64,000 nucleotides of DNA. Source: Thuidium tamariscinum. Its lineage: Eukaryota > Streptophyta > Bryopsida > Hypnales > Thuidiaceae. Of the stretch, positions 35,601 to 48,500 are shown one piece after another. The stretch lies in contig OX344749.2 in assembly GCA_947034885.2 (NCBI GenBank), positions 41,445,682 to 41,509,681 of the forward strand. Reading direction: 5' to 3'. The notes below the pieces were generated by a model. It saw only the letters and a program-made list of their open reading frames with translations, did no database searches and was not told where the DNA came from. Positions within the stretch are counted from its first letter, which is position 1, and the number at the start of each line of letters is the position of its first letter. The position numbers and the translations under genes are program-made.

Positions 35601-37087
35601 GATATCTCAAGTGTGTCTTCTTCAATTCACCTTTTTGTTAAATTTTAGCATTTGACAACTCCAAAATCCTTGAAACTTTGGAGTTTTGTTTTTTGTTTGT
35701 CTCTTTCATTCAATATCTACATTAGAACCTCTCATAGTGCATGGTGCTTGGACTATGTATTATGAGAGGTGTAATAATGGCCACCTAACTCATGTTGACT
35801 CTAACTACACTACTTTTCAAAATAAATGCTTCATATTGGAGCCTTACTAGCTACCTTATTGCATTTTATGCACTAAGAGAGGATACACTAAGAGAGGTTC
35901 TATTGCATTCCTTATCATTAAGTGCCCAAATATCCAAATGTATATCTATGAAAGTTGAAATAAATCATCAAGTAAGCTTCAAAGGAGACCTAAAAAATGT
36001 ATCAATAGAGAGAAGAAATCATTCTTGACATTTTTGAACAATCAAAATATGTCTTAAGAGTTATTATAATTGACTGTTAACTTTTGATTGTTAACTTTCG
36101 ATTGTTTGGGCGCTTGTGGCTGAACCCCTAAAGAATGTACATTTGAATCTACACAGCTGTGACTAATCTAATGACAAATATTTGATCTATATTATTGAGG
36201 TATAGATGTTTTTGATTTACTATTATGCCTTACTGTAGTTTCTAAGTGGTCTTGCTATTTCTAGTTGAAGCACTTACGGGTTAATAGGGTTGTTAAATAG
36301 GTGCCGTTTCTTTATAATGTTTCATTTTCAGAAGAAATTTCTTTTTGATCTATTTTGAAATGAATTGGATGTGTTCAGGTGTTCATGACACCTGAAGGCA
36401 AAGGATGGGGGATCAAGTCCTTGGAGGAACTTCCAGCTGGTGCTTTTGTTTTCGAGTATGTGGGCGAAATTCTCACGAACAGTGAAATGTGGGAGCGGAA
36501 CAATGATGTACAAAAGAACGGAGAGGGACACCACACTTACCCCATCGTTTTGGATGCTGATTGGGGCTCCGAAGCCAATTTGAAGGATGAAGAAGCCCTT
36601 GGTTTGGATGCCACCTACTTCGGCAATGTTGCAAGATTTTTAAACCATAGGTAGGTTGCTTCTAAGTTCGTTGTTGTTTCTTCAAGTATTCAATTGAGAG
36701 TTAAAGTTATCCTGTACTTCACACTATTATGAACCTAGAGATATCCTTCCATGTATTCATCCCTCCTGTTGTATCAACACAGAGCAACCTCTTTGCCCTC
36801 TATTTTCTCGCAGTATACTTGGATGTATCGATTGCTCATCAAGTGTACTTTGCAGGTGTCAAGATGCAAATCTTATGGACATGCCAGTCGAGATTGAGAG
36901 CCCTGACCGTCATTACTACCATGTGGCTTTTTTCACTAACCGGCGAGTGAAACCCAAAGAGGAGCTCACATGGGATTATGGCATCGATTTTGAAGACGAA
37001 GAGCACCCCATTCCAGCATTCAAGTGTCTGTGTGGCAGTGATTACTGCAGGGGGAAGAAGATGCCATCGGACAAATTTTCGAGTTAG
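32645..37087 (+). CDS. SUVR-type SET-domain histone H3K9 methyltransferase, 6 exons
   Basis: Exons 32645-32779, 32972-33061, 33192-34052, 34301-34516, 36379-36650 and 36856-37087 join in frame into 601 residues. Residues about 18-75 form a WIYLD domain (in SUVR4 it binds ubiquitin). A charged, low-complexity linker follows to about 300. The pre-SET domain starts near 318 (CCPSCYRDC, then CACVRETGGEF) and continues with the Cys cluster KECSSKCGCSKQCGN. The SET domain starts near 435 (GKGWGIKSLEELPAG), with NHRCQDANL at 523-531 and LTWDYG holding the catalytic tyrosine Tyr566. The post-SET CLCGSDYCRG closes it. All zinc and catalytic motifs look intact, so it should methylate H3K9 in the nucleus, as SUVR4 does on transposon chromatin. 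It is closer to SUVR4/1/2 than to SUVH, which carry an SRA domain absent here. Intron 4 is 1.86 kb and contains a large foldback. Confidence 0.92.
34815..35275. repeat. Large inverted repeat (foldback) inside SUVR intron 4
   Basis: Left arm blocks (AATTGAACCCATGTATATTC, GGAGGTCAGAAGTTGATTAT, ATGCTACATCAAAACAAAGTG, TAGTTGCAACCTTG) recur inverted in order on the right (CAAGGTTGCAACTAATGGCA, CACTTTGTTTTTGATGC, ATAATCAAACTTCTAACCTC, CATGGGTTTAATT). Arms are about 190-200 bp, imperfect, with a loop near 35020-35100. Probably a foldback transposon. Confidence 0.75.
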
Positions 37088-37667
37088 TGCCTAATGGGTA
37101 CAGGAGAATCTTAACTTTCATTATTTCAGGAAACTTTCATCAATGGTTTCAGTCGTTTTTCACCTGGAGTTGGAGCACCATTTTCCGAGGTTGGGTCGAA
37201 CTGGGAATTAACCTAGGAACACTCATAATGGGCAGCGTGTGCAAAGTATTCTAGCTTCTCGTGGAGAAAATCAATTTTGGACTTCATAAGGTGGTCTCGA
37301 AGGTAGGGAACCCATAAGCGTAACCAAGGAGTGGGTGACCTATTTCCAATTTTAAAGGAACTCGGGCAGAGTGATTCTTTTTTCATTTTGAATTAGTAGC
37401 CAGCTATTTCTTCAGTACTCAGGTGATAGTTGGGTGATAGTTGGTGGTATTATCTACATGAAGCCGAGGTGATACCTAGCTGAATTTTGGCCATTGGTTT
37501 TAAAATTCTGTGGGGATCTGGCTAATTTGTAACAAACACTTCCTTTTCAAGAGATAGCCTTTGTGATTATTTGCTTGGGAAGACGTACTGTACAGTGCAG
37601 TATATGTCCTGTCTTTTGGATGTGCACATGCATTTGGAAGGTTTTACAATATCGTGCTTGGTAATTA
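37088..37667. other. 3' region of the SUVR gene
   Basis: Gene-like composition fading into AT-rich DNA, probably a 3' UTR in its first part. A short direct repeat TGATAGTTGG occurs near 37421-37443. Confidence 0.4.
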
Positions 37668-37981
37668 AGTTAGGTAGGAGGTTCATAAACCGACCATCTA
37701 AGGGATGGAATTGAATTTTGGGGAGGTGAAACATTTTGAAATATTTTTAAGTAAATTTTCCTTGAAAGACAAGTGGAATAGGCATCTAACTCAAGTTGTT
37801 TCATATTTTTTGAAGCTTTGTGGAATTAGTTACAAATTTTTGAAGTTGAAGAAAAGTAATCATTTATGGTCATCAAAAGTGACCACCTTTTTTAAATGTG
37901 CAGATTTGATACATTGAAGAGAGTAAAATGTATTAATGTTTGCTTTTAATGCCTTGTCGGAGTTTGACTCTTCTACCTTAT
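37668..37981 (-). mobile_element. B-family MITE, copy 3
   Basis: Reverse copy, about 314 bp, starting TTAGGTAGGAGGTTCATAAA. It lies about 580 bp after the SUVR stop and is followed by an E repeat. Confidence 0.7.
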
Positions 37982-38112
37982 AATGAAAGTTCAAGTGGTC
38001 ATGTATTTATAGATGTCATTTTTTGGATGTCATTTTCTTGAAGTTGAAATTTTTTTATACAAAGTAATGTATATACCTTTAATCCTAGAACATTTCAAAA
38101 TTGACTTTTTAG

Positions 38113-38476
38113 ATTCTACCCATATGGTTAGATTCCCCAAGACTTTTCTAGAAATTGTGAAACAAAAATTTCAAAATTCCTTCAAAATTCAATTATAAGC
38201 AAAATATTGTCATTTTTCAAGTAAAACTTAGAGTGGGTTTGAAATGAGGTTCTCTTCATAAGGTGATTTTTTGAAATTTTTTTGTTCTTTAATTCTATGA
38301 CCTCATTTTTGCAAACTTGGTTTTGAACTATAGTCAATGCAAGTCAACCACTTGACATACTTCCGCATTGGTAGTTTTAGAAAATTATGTACTTTAGTAA
38401 TACCAAATCCAACCCTTGGATAGAACAAAAACTTCATAAAGAATTTCTAAAAATTAGGATGACTTCCATCTAGGCA
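38113..38476 (-). repeat. E-family dispersed repeat, copy 3
   Basis: Reverse copy. A reversed B element lies about 130 bp to its left, so the E-then-B order of the 22-kb locus is repeated. Confidence 0.65.
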
Positions 38477-39984
38477 ATAAGTCAACGTGCTCGGGTACAC
38501 AACTCCTATTCAATATAGCCTTGATTATAATCACTTTTAATGCATTTTAATCTATTTTCAAAGTATATAATTTGCTTTAGTGTAGGAAATTCTAGTAGCC
38601 CTTTAAATACGAAATACAAAAATGTAATTATTTATATGAAATGAATATTCTTTGAGGACAATAATAGCATTAAAAATCTAATTATATGAGTTTTTTTAAT
38701 ACATGTATTATAGGCCGAGCTACCCAACTTTGGGATTCTTCATATATATTGTGAGCTTTAATCTAAAATGTATGTAATGCAACATTTTTAACATAAAATT
38801 TTCTTTTAATTTGGCCTTCACCTAACTTTATGGTCTTTTTAATTTCATATAATTTTAACAAAAGCCATCCTCTAAGCTATTTTTTTGGAAACATTTTAAG
38901 GAAGTGGATAAATTTTTTTAATCTTAATCCCTAAATGCCCAAGACTTTCTTTGAGCTTCTATGAATTTGCTCTAAATTGAACAAGAAGACAATATTTTGA
39001 TAAGCTTCACAAATTAATAAATAAATAAAATTGTACAAATTCAAACTAGAAACTAGACAAATTAGAGATCATTTTGGGGGAAAAAAAATGAAACAATATC
39101 ACTTATGGAGTGAAAGATAATAATGCTTGATCTTAAGGCTCTTAAAATTGCAAAAGTAATTTCAAGTCTTTCAATCATTTTTTCACATTTCAAATCTAAA
39201 TAGTTCATGACCAAAAATATATGAGGTTAAAGGGCCTAATATGCATAACCCCAATTAATTTATGGCTTATCAAAATCTACTCTATATTTTTTCCAAAGAA
39301 TTTCTATTTTTTTTTCTCCAAGATCTAGTGTATTTGAGGCTCATTTCCAATAATTCCTCAAAACTACAAAAGTCAAGATTGCATTGGACCTCCTTGTACA
39401 AAATCTTAAATAGAAACATCTTAATCAATCATTTACAAGATCATATTTTTTATGCTCAAACTAGACTCTTTGTAAAGAAAAAATGTAAATATAGCAACTT
39501 GATTAGGTTTTATTTAACTTCAAAGTTTTGTAAATACAAAATTTTGATGCTTTGGGCATTTAGGGGTAAATCCTTTAGTACTTAGATGTTGTCACTCTTG
39601 AATGGTTGCTTAGAAATCTAATTTGCAAAATTGTTTGAAAACAAGTTTAGATTTTTGTACTCATTCTTAAATTTGCTTCTTATATGTATACCATGCAAAA
39701 GATTTTGCAAGAGTGATGATTTATATAGTTCAAATTTGTGCATTTATTCTCAAATTTGCTTCTAACTTGTATGTACACCATGCACGAAGTCATTGGAATG
39801 AACTACACACTATTCAAATTGTCATTGGAATAACTGGTCTTTAAAAATTTGGTGAAATTTCCTAGAAAGAAGGGTCATTGACATTAATTGTACACATGAC
39901 AACAAAATGTGACAACCAAAAAAATATGACAAGGGATGCTTAGTGACTAAAGGTCCTAGAAGAAAAAGTCATTGAAATGAACTC
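38477..39984. other. AT-rich spacer
   Basis: A word pair ATTCTTAAATTTGCTTCT/ATTCTCAAATTTGCTTCT near 39663 and 39747 hints at a small duplication. Nothing else seen. Confidence 0.45.
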
Positions 39985-40398
39985 TAAGGTAGGTACACCC
40001 AAAAGTGCCACTTATTTATATTGTGCCTAGTTCTTATTATTAGCTCATTCAAATTTTCATGCAGTCTTGTTGGCAAGTGAAAGCATGTTCCAACCAGGGC
40101 TTTTTTTTTGGAACAGTGTCTTCCCTGCTGGCCTCACCGAAGAGGCCAGATTTTGGAGGGACGACCCAACAGAGGTCAGATTTTTGACAAACTGGAGAAA
40201 TTTCACCAGAAAAAAAACCCCTGGTTCCAACGCACCAAAGAACGTAGGATTTGGATACTGTATGCAAAAGTTATTAATGGTCAAAGTTTGTTTCTGAAAG
40301 TGCCATCTATAGTCTGTGAACATGACTGGTTTTAGAGATGTATGCACACTGTAGATGGCACTTTTAGGAACATGGTGTTTTTGGGTGTACCTACTTTA
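39985..40398 (-). mobile_element. A-family MITE, copy 3, interrupted by a hAT-like MITE
   Basis: It is in reverse orientation, with both ends present. The interior is split at GTTCCAAC by the 129-bp element at 40095-40223. Without that insert it would have the family length. Confidence 0.8.
40095..40223. mobile_element. 129-bp hAT-like MITE nested in an A element
   Basis: The inverted ends are CAGGGCTTTTTTTTTGG and, on the other strand, CAGGGGTTTTTTTTCTGG. The direct repeat GTTCCAAC (8 bp) flanks both sides (40087-40094 and 40224-40231), and uninterrupted A copies have this octamer once. CAGGG ends plus an 8-bp duplication are typical of hAT elements. It carries no transposase. Confidence 0.85.
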
Positions 40399-40649
40399 TA
40401 TGCACTTGGAAAGAAAGAATTGTATGTCATGCAAGTGGCTTCTTAAGTCCAAAGAAAATTAGCCTTGGAACCTCAAACCTCTAATAGTTTGGAGGCCCAA
40501 TTGAAAATGACTTCATTCATGTGCTCATGGGTGTGCAGTGGTTGCAGAGGTAGAGATTTCAGCACATTTGTAACCAATGGAAGCTCCTTCATTAGCTTGG
40601 TATGTAATTCCACTATTGTAATTTCTTTTTTGAGTATGGTCAATCATCT

Positions 40650-40924
40650 AAAGTGGGTACACCTCCAAAAGCCACTTATTTACATTGTGCCTATTTATTG
40701 TTATTAGCTTGTTTAGATTTTCATGTAGTCTTGTTGGGAAGTGAAAGCATGTTCCAACACACAGAGAACCTAGAATTTGGATACTGTATGTAAAAGTTAT
40801 TAATGGTCAAAGTCTATTTCTAAAAGTACCATTTACAATCTGTGAACATGATTGATTTTGGAAATGTATGTGCAGTGTAGATGGGGCTTTTGGAAACATG
40901 GCTTTTTTGGATGTACCTACCTTA
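40650..40924 (-). mobile_element. A-family MITE, copy 4
   Basis: Reverse copy, about 275 bp, more diverged than the others (GTGGGTACACC end) and without the hAT-like insert. It lies only about 250 bp from copy 3. Confidence 0.75.
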
Positions 40925-42039
40925 TAACTTTACATGTGCACATAAAAAAAATGCAGCTATTGTCAATGTATTAGTATCCACTAGGGAGATTAATTAGAAG
41001 TTTTACTCGGCTAGTGTTTTTTTTCCAGTGATTTGTTGTCATTTTGTACCAAAATAATGAACTTAGCTCCTAAAGCATAAATAGTAAAATATTGGATGAA
41101 ATTTCCAAATTATGGATGAAAATAGAATTATGGACATATAATATGTACTAATCTAATATTTCTATCCACTATGTGCAATCATGTCAACATTAGAAGCACC
41201 ACTACAACATTTAATATCACAACTTTTGCACTTTATGAAAAATGAAAAAAAATTAGGTTTCAAATTTTGTTCAATTGAAGAAGCATTGAAGGCCATTTAT
41301 TAATATGTGACTAACATAGAACCATCCATTCCCAATCGATGCCCAATAGCCAACTTGTAATTGACTTATTTCTAGTCCAAGCTAGAATGTTATTTTTTAG
41401 CTTTTCAAGATTAAAACACACATCCCAAAGTAGTGAGCAAAAAAGTAGTAGATAGTAAGTAAGAAAGTATTTTTTTGAATGATTGGAATTGAAAAATTCT
41501 AGAAATTGGCTATAGGTCTAAAGTTTTTCTTTGCCTTTCAAATTCATAGTAATTTCAATTCATGCAATAAAATTACCAAATTTTTTGCAGTCTCCATCAT
41601 TTCTATTATTGTACCTATGAAAATATTTGTTTTGCCTTACATTACACCAAATCATGTCTACAATACTTCAAATGATTGGTTATGGGTGATTTTGCCTTAT
41701 TGACTATAGGTGGAATGGAATGTGAAGGACCATTGATGTAGCTTGGTACCATAACCACCATTTGTTTGAGTGGGTGCCTTCCTAGGATACTAGAATAAAC
41801 TTTGTAAAGATGCTACGTACCAAAATGGTCTGATGGATGATAAAAAAGTCTTGCATGTAAGATAGAAGAGCCATTATTCATCCTTATAATTCTGTGCAAA
41901 AAGGGAGATCATAAATATTAGTTTGATCTCCAATCAAAACTTTTGAATTTTTTAAAGCAGATGATTCACACTGTTTAAAAAAAATGATTTCCATGGTGAC
42001 TGGTCCATCGTTACAGGGTTAAGTCACTGGGATACTTTG
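40925..42039. other. AT-rich spacer before the Lon promoter
   Basis: No feature found. Confidence 0.5.
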
Positions 42040-42599
42040 TTCTGGAGAATTGGCACGACCAATGAAGTTCATCCAATACCATCTGTTCATCCCATGGATG
42101 ATAATGACCGAACATGAAGCATTCCAGTTCCTTCTGCACTGTCTTCCCGAGTTCCCATGTCACGAAGTTCTCGACTTCTCGACTTTCACATCAATTTTGC
42201 TCTGTCTCAAATTTCCTCCACACCGCTCTCACCGCTTCTTTTCGCATCGCCTTTTCAGTTCATTCCATTTCAGACCATTCCTCGGAGCAGTTTTTGAGCT
42301 TTTCTGGAGACGTTTTGACATTTTAAGTGATTTTGAGTGATTTTGAGTTCAGGATTGGTTTTGACAGATTCTTGGGAGAGTTTTGTCTTCCGAGGACATT
42401 TTTTTTGCCCTAGAGAATTGCCCCGTTGTTTTTTATCTAGGCATTTCGATCACAGAGCTTTGATTACAGAACTTTAATTACATATTTTTGATTTGAGGTG
42501 CGGAGAGGATCGGTTGAGGTGTATTTGTGGTAAGGTTTTGTGTCGGAAAGAAGGGGGATCGGTAGTTAAGGGCGTGGTTGGAATTCGGGAAGGAGATCT
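42040..42599 (+). promoter_or_regulatory. CT-rich promoter/leader of the Lon gene
   Basis: The stretch from about 42110 to 42330 is rich in CTTCTC, TTTCC and TTCATTCC runs, common in plant core promoters and leaders of housekeeping genes. No TATA box stands out. Several short upstream ATGs lie in it. Confidence 0.35.
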
Positions 42600-45500
42600 A
42601 TGCTGGCAGCAATCGCACCCGCCGCTCTAAGGCGAGTGAATGGACTGAGAAGAGTTGCGCCGCTTCCGGAATGGGGCGTTTCAGGGACGGAAAGACTGGA
42701 TCGAGCGCCTCTGTTGGTGCTGTGGGACTCGCTGGTGCCGCAATCGCGGTCCAGGGCCGGTCCCTCGTGGTCGCGCTTCTTATCCTCCGGGTCGGGACGT
42801 GATGGACACGGCGATGGATCGGGGAAGAATAGCAAGGAAGCTGCTGAAGGTGCACTTCTCGAAGAGGGAGCTTTAAAGGAGGAGGCCCTTGAGAATGAAG
42901 CTCCCCGAGAAAGCGGGAAGACTGAAGCGAGTGGTAAGTAATTGTGGAAACAATTTTGTCTCTGAATAGGCGAAACTGGTGACTTTAGCCTGCATTTTTC
43001 GTAGAGAGGGCTTATGATTCTCAGATCACCGGAAGAGTCACAGTCTGGCAGCGGTTTGAGGTTTTCAGTCTGCATTTTGTGCCAGGGTTTAAGAAATTGC
43101 AAATGATTTCATTTGATAGGGTCATTTGTTTAATGCTTGGCCATCACGTTTAGGGTTAAGATGTACGTTACAACCTACTCCGGCAATACGGAGTTGCGAA
43201 ATGATTCAGGGTTTATGGAGATTATAGACGTGAAGGTTGGATTTACTAAAACTGATGGTCTCTGTGTTAGGTCTCTGCATATTTATTAGTGAGCATGACG
43301 TAGCGTTAGGGTTAAGAAAATTGGAACTTTGGCACGTAGATTTATGTAGACAGTATAGTGAAATTCATGTGGAGAAGCGCTTATGCTTAGTCTGGAAAAT
43401 TAGGGTTTTTGCAGGGTTTAGTGGTAAACCCCTGCAAGACCAAGGATTCATTGTTTTAAGACGACCTATTCGATTGATCATATTTTGTAAAGTATAACTT
43501 AGATGGGACCAAATTGTACGTCAGCGGAACCGGTGAAGAATGTTGCTTGTGCTGGTCAATTAATAATAATTGAATATTGTCTGGGACGAAAGAGAATCCC
43601 CTCAAGACCTAATCAAAACTGCTATAATAACAGAAGGCTCAATTTGAGATTATTGGTCTTTTAGGGGTTAAATCGTGATGCACTCGGAATGTTGTGACAT
43701 GTAGCCAAGAATGCAGTGACGCAGCTCTTCAATTGACATTCATCTGTTTCTCTTGGGTCTGCTTGCTTATAGGACGGAGGCCTGCTTGTAGATCCTATGA
43801 TCATGTCTTTATAGTCACTGGTGCGCTGCATCAGATTTGGTGAAATTGAATGTACAAACTGATTAAGTAGAAACTGTGCTTGTCGATTGTGCAATGCCTC
43901 AATTTGTAATCACTTTGCTGGAGATAGTATGGTTCGTGTAGTATCGTGTGGAATGGACGTAAAATTTCTTATTTGGAGATGGTAAAATTTGCAATTTAGC
44001 AGGATGTGAACGACAGTCAAGGGTGAGTCTTAATTCGAATCTGAAGGTTTCGCGGTTTCAATTATTTCTCGTAGTCACCAAAATACGATCGTCAGATATA
44101 TCAGGAAATTTAGGTAGGCTCTACTTCGGAAGACCGGATCTTTAGAATAGGCTTCACTCTAAGTATTGATCGTGAAGGATGTCATCTGGCTTAGTGACTC
44201 TCAGGTGACTCTGAGGTATGTTCTGTGTAGAGAATTTACCAGAGGTTTACATTCATGTCAGCTGATCAGCACTTGGCCCCCCTTGGCGTTCAGTTTGAAT
44301 TGCTTGCTCCATGGGCACTGCTGAAGTCCGGCTGTGCTGGAGTTCTTACTTTCACGACTGCGGGTTTCCTTATCGTAAAGGTTTTCTTGTTTGCTCCTAT
44401 ATTTGAGCAGGTGAGAAGCTGAAAGAGTCTGAAGATGATCCGAAAAAGGGAAATGAGGAGAAGGAGGGAAACGGTGCAACGGAATCCAGTAATAGATCTC
44501 AACATGGTGCAATCGTTCCTGCTCTAGGACCTCGACCTGACAGGGTATGTAGGTCCCCATTTTTGTCTTATTGTATTTCAATTTATACTCTAATGTTGTC
44601 ACTAGTCTCTTTACAACGGGTGGGGTCAATCTGATAAGCAGTTTGTAGAGCCTAGATTTTCTGTAGACCTGGTATCTCGAAACTTGCTACGAAAACCTTA
44701 CTGCGGCAGTAATGTATCGAATGAGATAAAGTTTAGGCAGTTTGTTCCACTTAGCTCTCATAGCTATAGACGTTTGTTTATTTAGAGCTATTGTAAGCTA
44801 CTGTGTTGAAACTGTTTGCAAATTGTTTTTTGATTGAAGACTCAAGTTCTGTTCGGTTATAATGTCTATTCATGCTGGTGTATCGCTCTCATGACTGGGA
44901 GAACTGCAGGTGATTGCAGTTCCGTTGACAAGGAGACCTCTGTTTCCAGGCTTCTATGTCCCTGTGTCTATCAAGGTATTCAGAAACTACCAATCTTGGA
45001 AATTCAAATTTTTTTCCAAGTCTAGTTTGGGAAATTGAAAAGCTGAAATATAAGAGCCTTGATCATTGTGTTGGATTACACATTGCTTTCTACAGGATCA
45101 AAAGCTTGCAGACAAGCTTGCGGAGTTGAAATCTGCTGGAACACCCTGGGTAGGTTCATTCTTACTTAAAGATCAGAAACCTAGAACAGATGGTTCTCCG
45201 GTGTTGACCTCAGCTGAGGGAGGAGAGGGTACGGAAGACCTTCGGGGAGAGGAACTCTTCAATCGGCTTCATGAATACGGCACATTTGCACAGGTGAAAA
45301 CTGGGCGTCGTGTGATCTCTGTTTAGCCTGTCTGGTTTATTTCTTGAATACCTGGATAATTTTGCAGTCCTCTTTTCACTTGCAGATCAGCTGTAGTTTA
45401 TCAATGTCTTATAAGAACAGTTTTCTATCGCAGAATCATAATTTCTGAACAAACCTGATTCATTTAATAGATTTTGGTGTAAGTTGTGCAGTTAGCATTT

Positions 45501-48500
45501 TCTCTGAAGATCTTGCTCAAAGAGCTAACTTGTCAAGTTAGACTACTGTGGTGAAAGGACTCACACCTGAGATGCACCAAGTTTTGTTCATCATGCTTGT
45601 ATTCTTGGATGACAGATTACAAACGTGATGAGACCCCTTGATGGAGAAGGTGCAACTCAAGTTCTTCTTATGGGTCATCGCCGCCTTCGTATTACAGGCA
45701 TGGTATGTTTCTACTCCCTTGCAAGAGTTCTCCATTTACGTTTTATGTATAATTAATGCTGATTATTCATTTGTTTATTTCCTCCTTTCAATGATTGTGC
45801 TCTGAACGTGCTTTTGACATGATTGAAGCTGGATACTGAGCCACTATCAGTGGGCGTTGAGCACTTGAGGGTATGTGACCTCAATCTTCACATCCCTTCT
45901 AATTTTGTGAACTGATTCAGTGTGAAGGTTTGAGAGAAATTAGGTTTGACTCAGTTGCTGCCTTGTTTTGAATGAAAGACACACGCATTTAATCTCTCGT
46001 TATCATTGAATCAGTCCTTATGCTCGTTATTCTTGTACTAACCTACGGATAGCATTACAGGACAAGCCGTATGATTCAACTCAAGATGAATTGAAAGCCA
46101 CGATTCTTGAAGTTGTGACAACGATGAAGGACCTCATGAGGCTAAACCCTCTGTACAAGGAACACATTCAGATGTTTGTGCAGGTTCGCGTGGTTCTATA
46201 CTTTTTCTTCGCTTGGGATCTCTATTGCCACGCAGATCTGAGCCGAATACATGCTTGCAAATGTCCAGTGTATTTTAAGACCGGTTTAACTGGGAGAGTG
46301 CTTTTATTCAAGATATTTAGATGGATTGGTCAAATCTTTCCAGACATAATCCGTACTTGCAATAATAAGGGGGAGTATTATTTTAGTATCTGATAAGAGA
46401 AAAATGGTTTCCCACACAGCACATGGGCGAATTCAATGCCTCAAAACTAGCCGACTTTGGGGCTGCACTTACAACAGCTGACGAACCTTTGTTGCAAGAG
46501 GTTCTTGAAGAGCTTGATGTGAGTATCTCTTTCTTCATTAGATTGACTAGTTTGCATTTTGAATGTTTTTTTGATGCTGAGCTGAATATCGAGCATCTCT
46601 TTTGAATGTTTGCCTTGTGAACTTTCTCGTGTTTATGATGATGTTTTTCTTAGGATTTTCTGGATCAGTCTTTGTGTCGTTTAGAGACTTATGAGTTGTG
46701 GTGCTGATCTGTAACAGCAACTGTGTTTATTTGAATCTACTTTGAATTTTATATCATTAGTTTCCTGAGGCACTAGTGACCTTGTGTTTGTAACAAGGTA
46801 CTTTACCTTGATTTTTCTTGCTGCGCTGCTAGGATACGCATCGGTTCTGCTCCGTAGTGGGAATTTTACATCGGTGTTTCTTCCTGTCCGCAGGTTCTGA
46901 GACGATTGCATCTGACGCTTGTACTGCTAAAGAAAGAATTAGAACTTAGCAAGCTTCAGGTAAATTTCTTGAATCTTACTGGCATTTTGAATTACTGCTA
47001 CCAGTGCACGGAAAATTGTAATGACTGTGGGTTTGAAAGTACGGGGCCACGGATATTTTGTGGGGCCACAAATCAGAATATTTCTTCCGCATACCACATA
47101 TTTCTTCTAGATAATTTTGTAGTGGAAAGCAACTTCTTCGTAATTAGTAAGACCTGGAGTAATTACAATTTTTGGTGTAGTTATTATGACTACAGTGTTT
47201 ATTGGAATACATGTATTATTCCTACCTACTGTTTCGAGTCTTGGTGACTTTGATTTGCCGCTACTTGTATGCACTTCAGGTGGATAGTCACATTGTCACT
47301 TGATCCAAGCTCTAAATGAAGTCGCCTTACTATGCATCATTGTTCTTGAACCGCTACCTCCTAGCATGCGATAATATTCAAAGTTGAGTGCAAGAAGTGT
47401 GAAAGTTCTCAAGAAGCTCCACAATCTCTTTGTTGCAGCAATCCATTGCGAAAGGAGTGGAGGAGAAAATGACCGGTGATCAGCGAAAATATTTCTTGAT
47501 GGAGCAATTGAAAGCCATCAAGAAGGTGACGTTGATATTCAGCTATCCCACACTGAACACTATGACATATCTATGCTGGGCTCCATTACTGATCTGTTTC
47601 TTCATTATGAATCTTTTCCAGTATGTGACGACTATTCTTCTGTGCAAAGTTGACTGCTATATTGAATGTTGTGTTGTACTGGTGAAACAGGAACTAGGAT
47701 TGGAGACGGACGATAAAACGGCTTTGACTGGTTAGTTACATCGCTTTGTCAGGTTCTTTGTGCACATGATGTTTATATTGCTTACTAGAGGTCCGTTACT
47801 GAATAGCCTTTCCTTTGGTACTAGACAATCTCTTGAGTTTCAAGAACGTCCTCCTTGTTCTTTAGGATTACTGACATGATCACTGCATTTTTTCATCGTC
47901 TGCCATCTTGGTTGCTTTCTTTTGGGGTATTAATATTATTTTTGATGATTCAGTCAAATTTCGGGAGAGATTGGAGCCCCGTCGAAAAGAGTGCCCTGCT
48001 AATGTCTTGCAAGTGATTGAGGAGGAGATGAACAAACTGCAAGGACTGGAGTCCAGTTCCAGCGAATTTAATGTCACTCGCAATTACCTGGATTGGCTCA
48101 CGTCTTTGCCATGGGGTCATTTCAGGTTGTTTATCTGATGAAGAGATTCCTATATACTCTGTTGAGTTCCGTTTTTGAACCTAGTCATACTGTTTGGTAT
48201 CGTGGTTGGGTATGACCTTTTTCATTTGACGTGTTCATTTTGTTGACGTGCTGTGAGTCTTGTTGGATTTATTGAGTCATGTACGTACGGTTGTTACAAT
48301 TTCAGTTTTGAGCTGTGAACTTTATAGTTGTCTTCATCGTTATTTTGTTTCCTTGGCGCCGTTCAAAGATATTGCAATATTAATTACATTGTATGCAGCG
48401 AGGAGAATTTCGATGTAAACCGAGCTCAGAAGGTGTTGGACGATGAACATTATGGGCTGGAGGATGTGAAGGAACGCATTCTTGAATTCATAGCAGTTGG

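Noticed and set aside
42566-43102. 178-codon minus frame
   Set aside because: Antisense to Lon exon 1, no domain.
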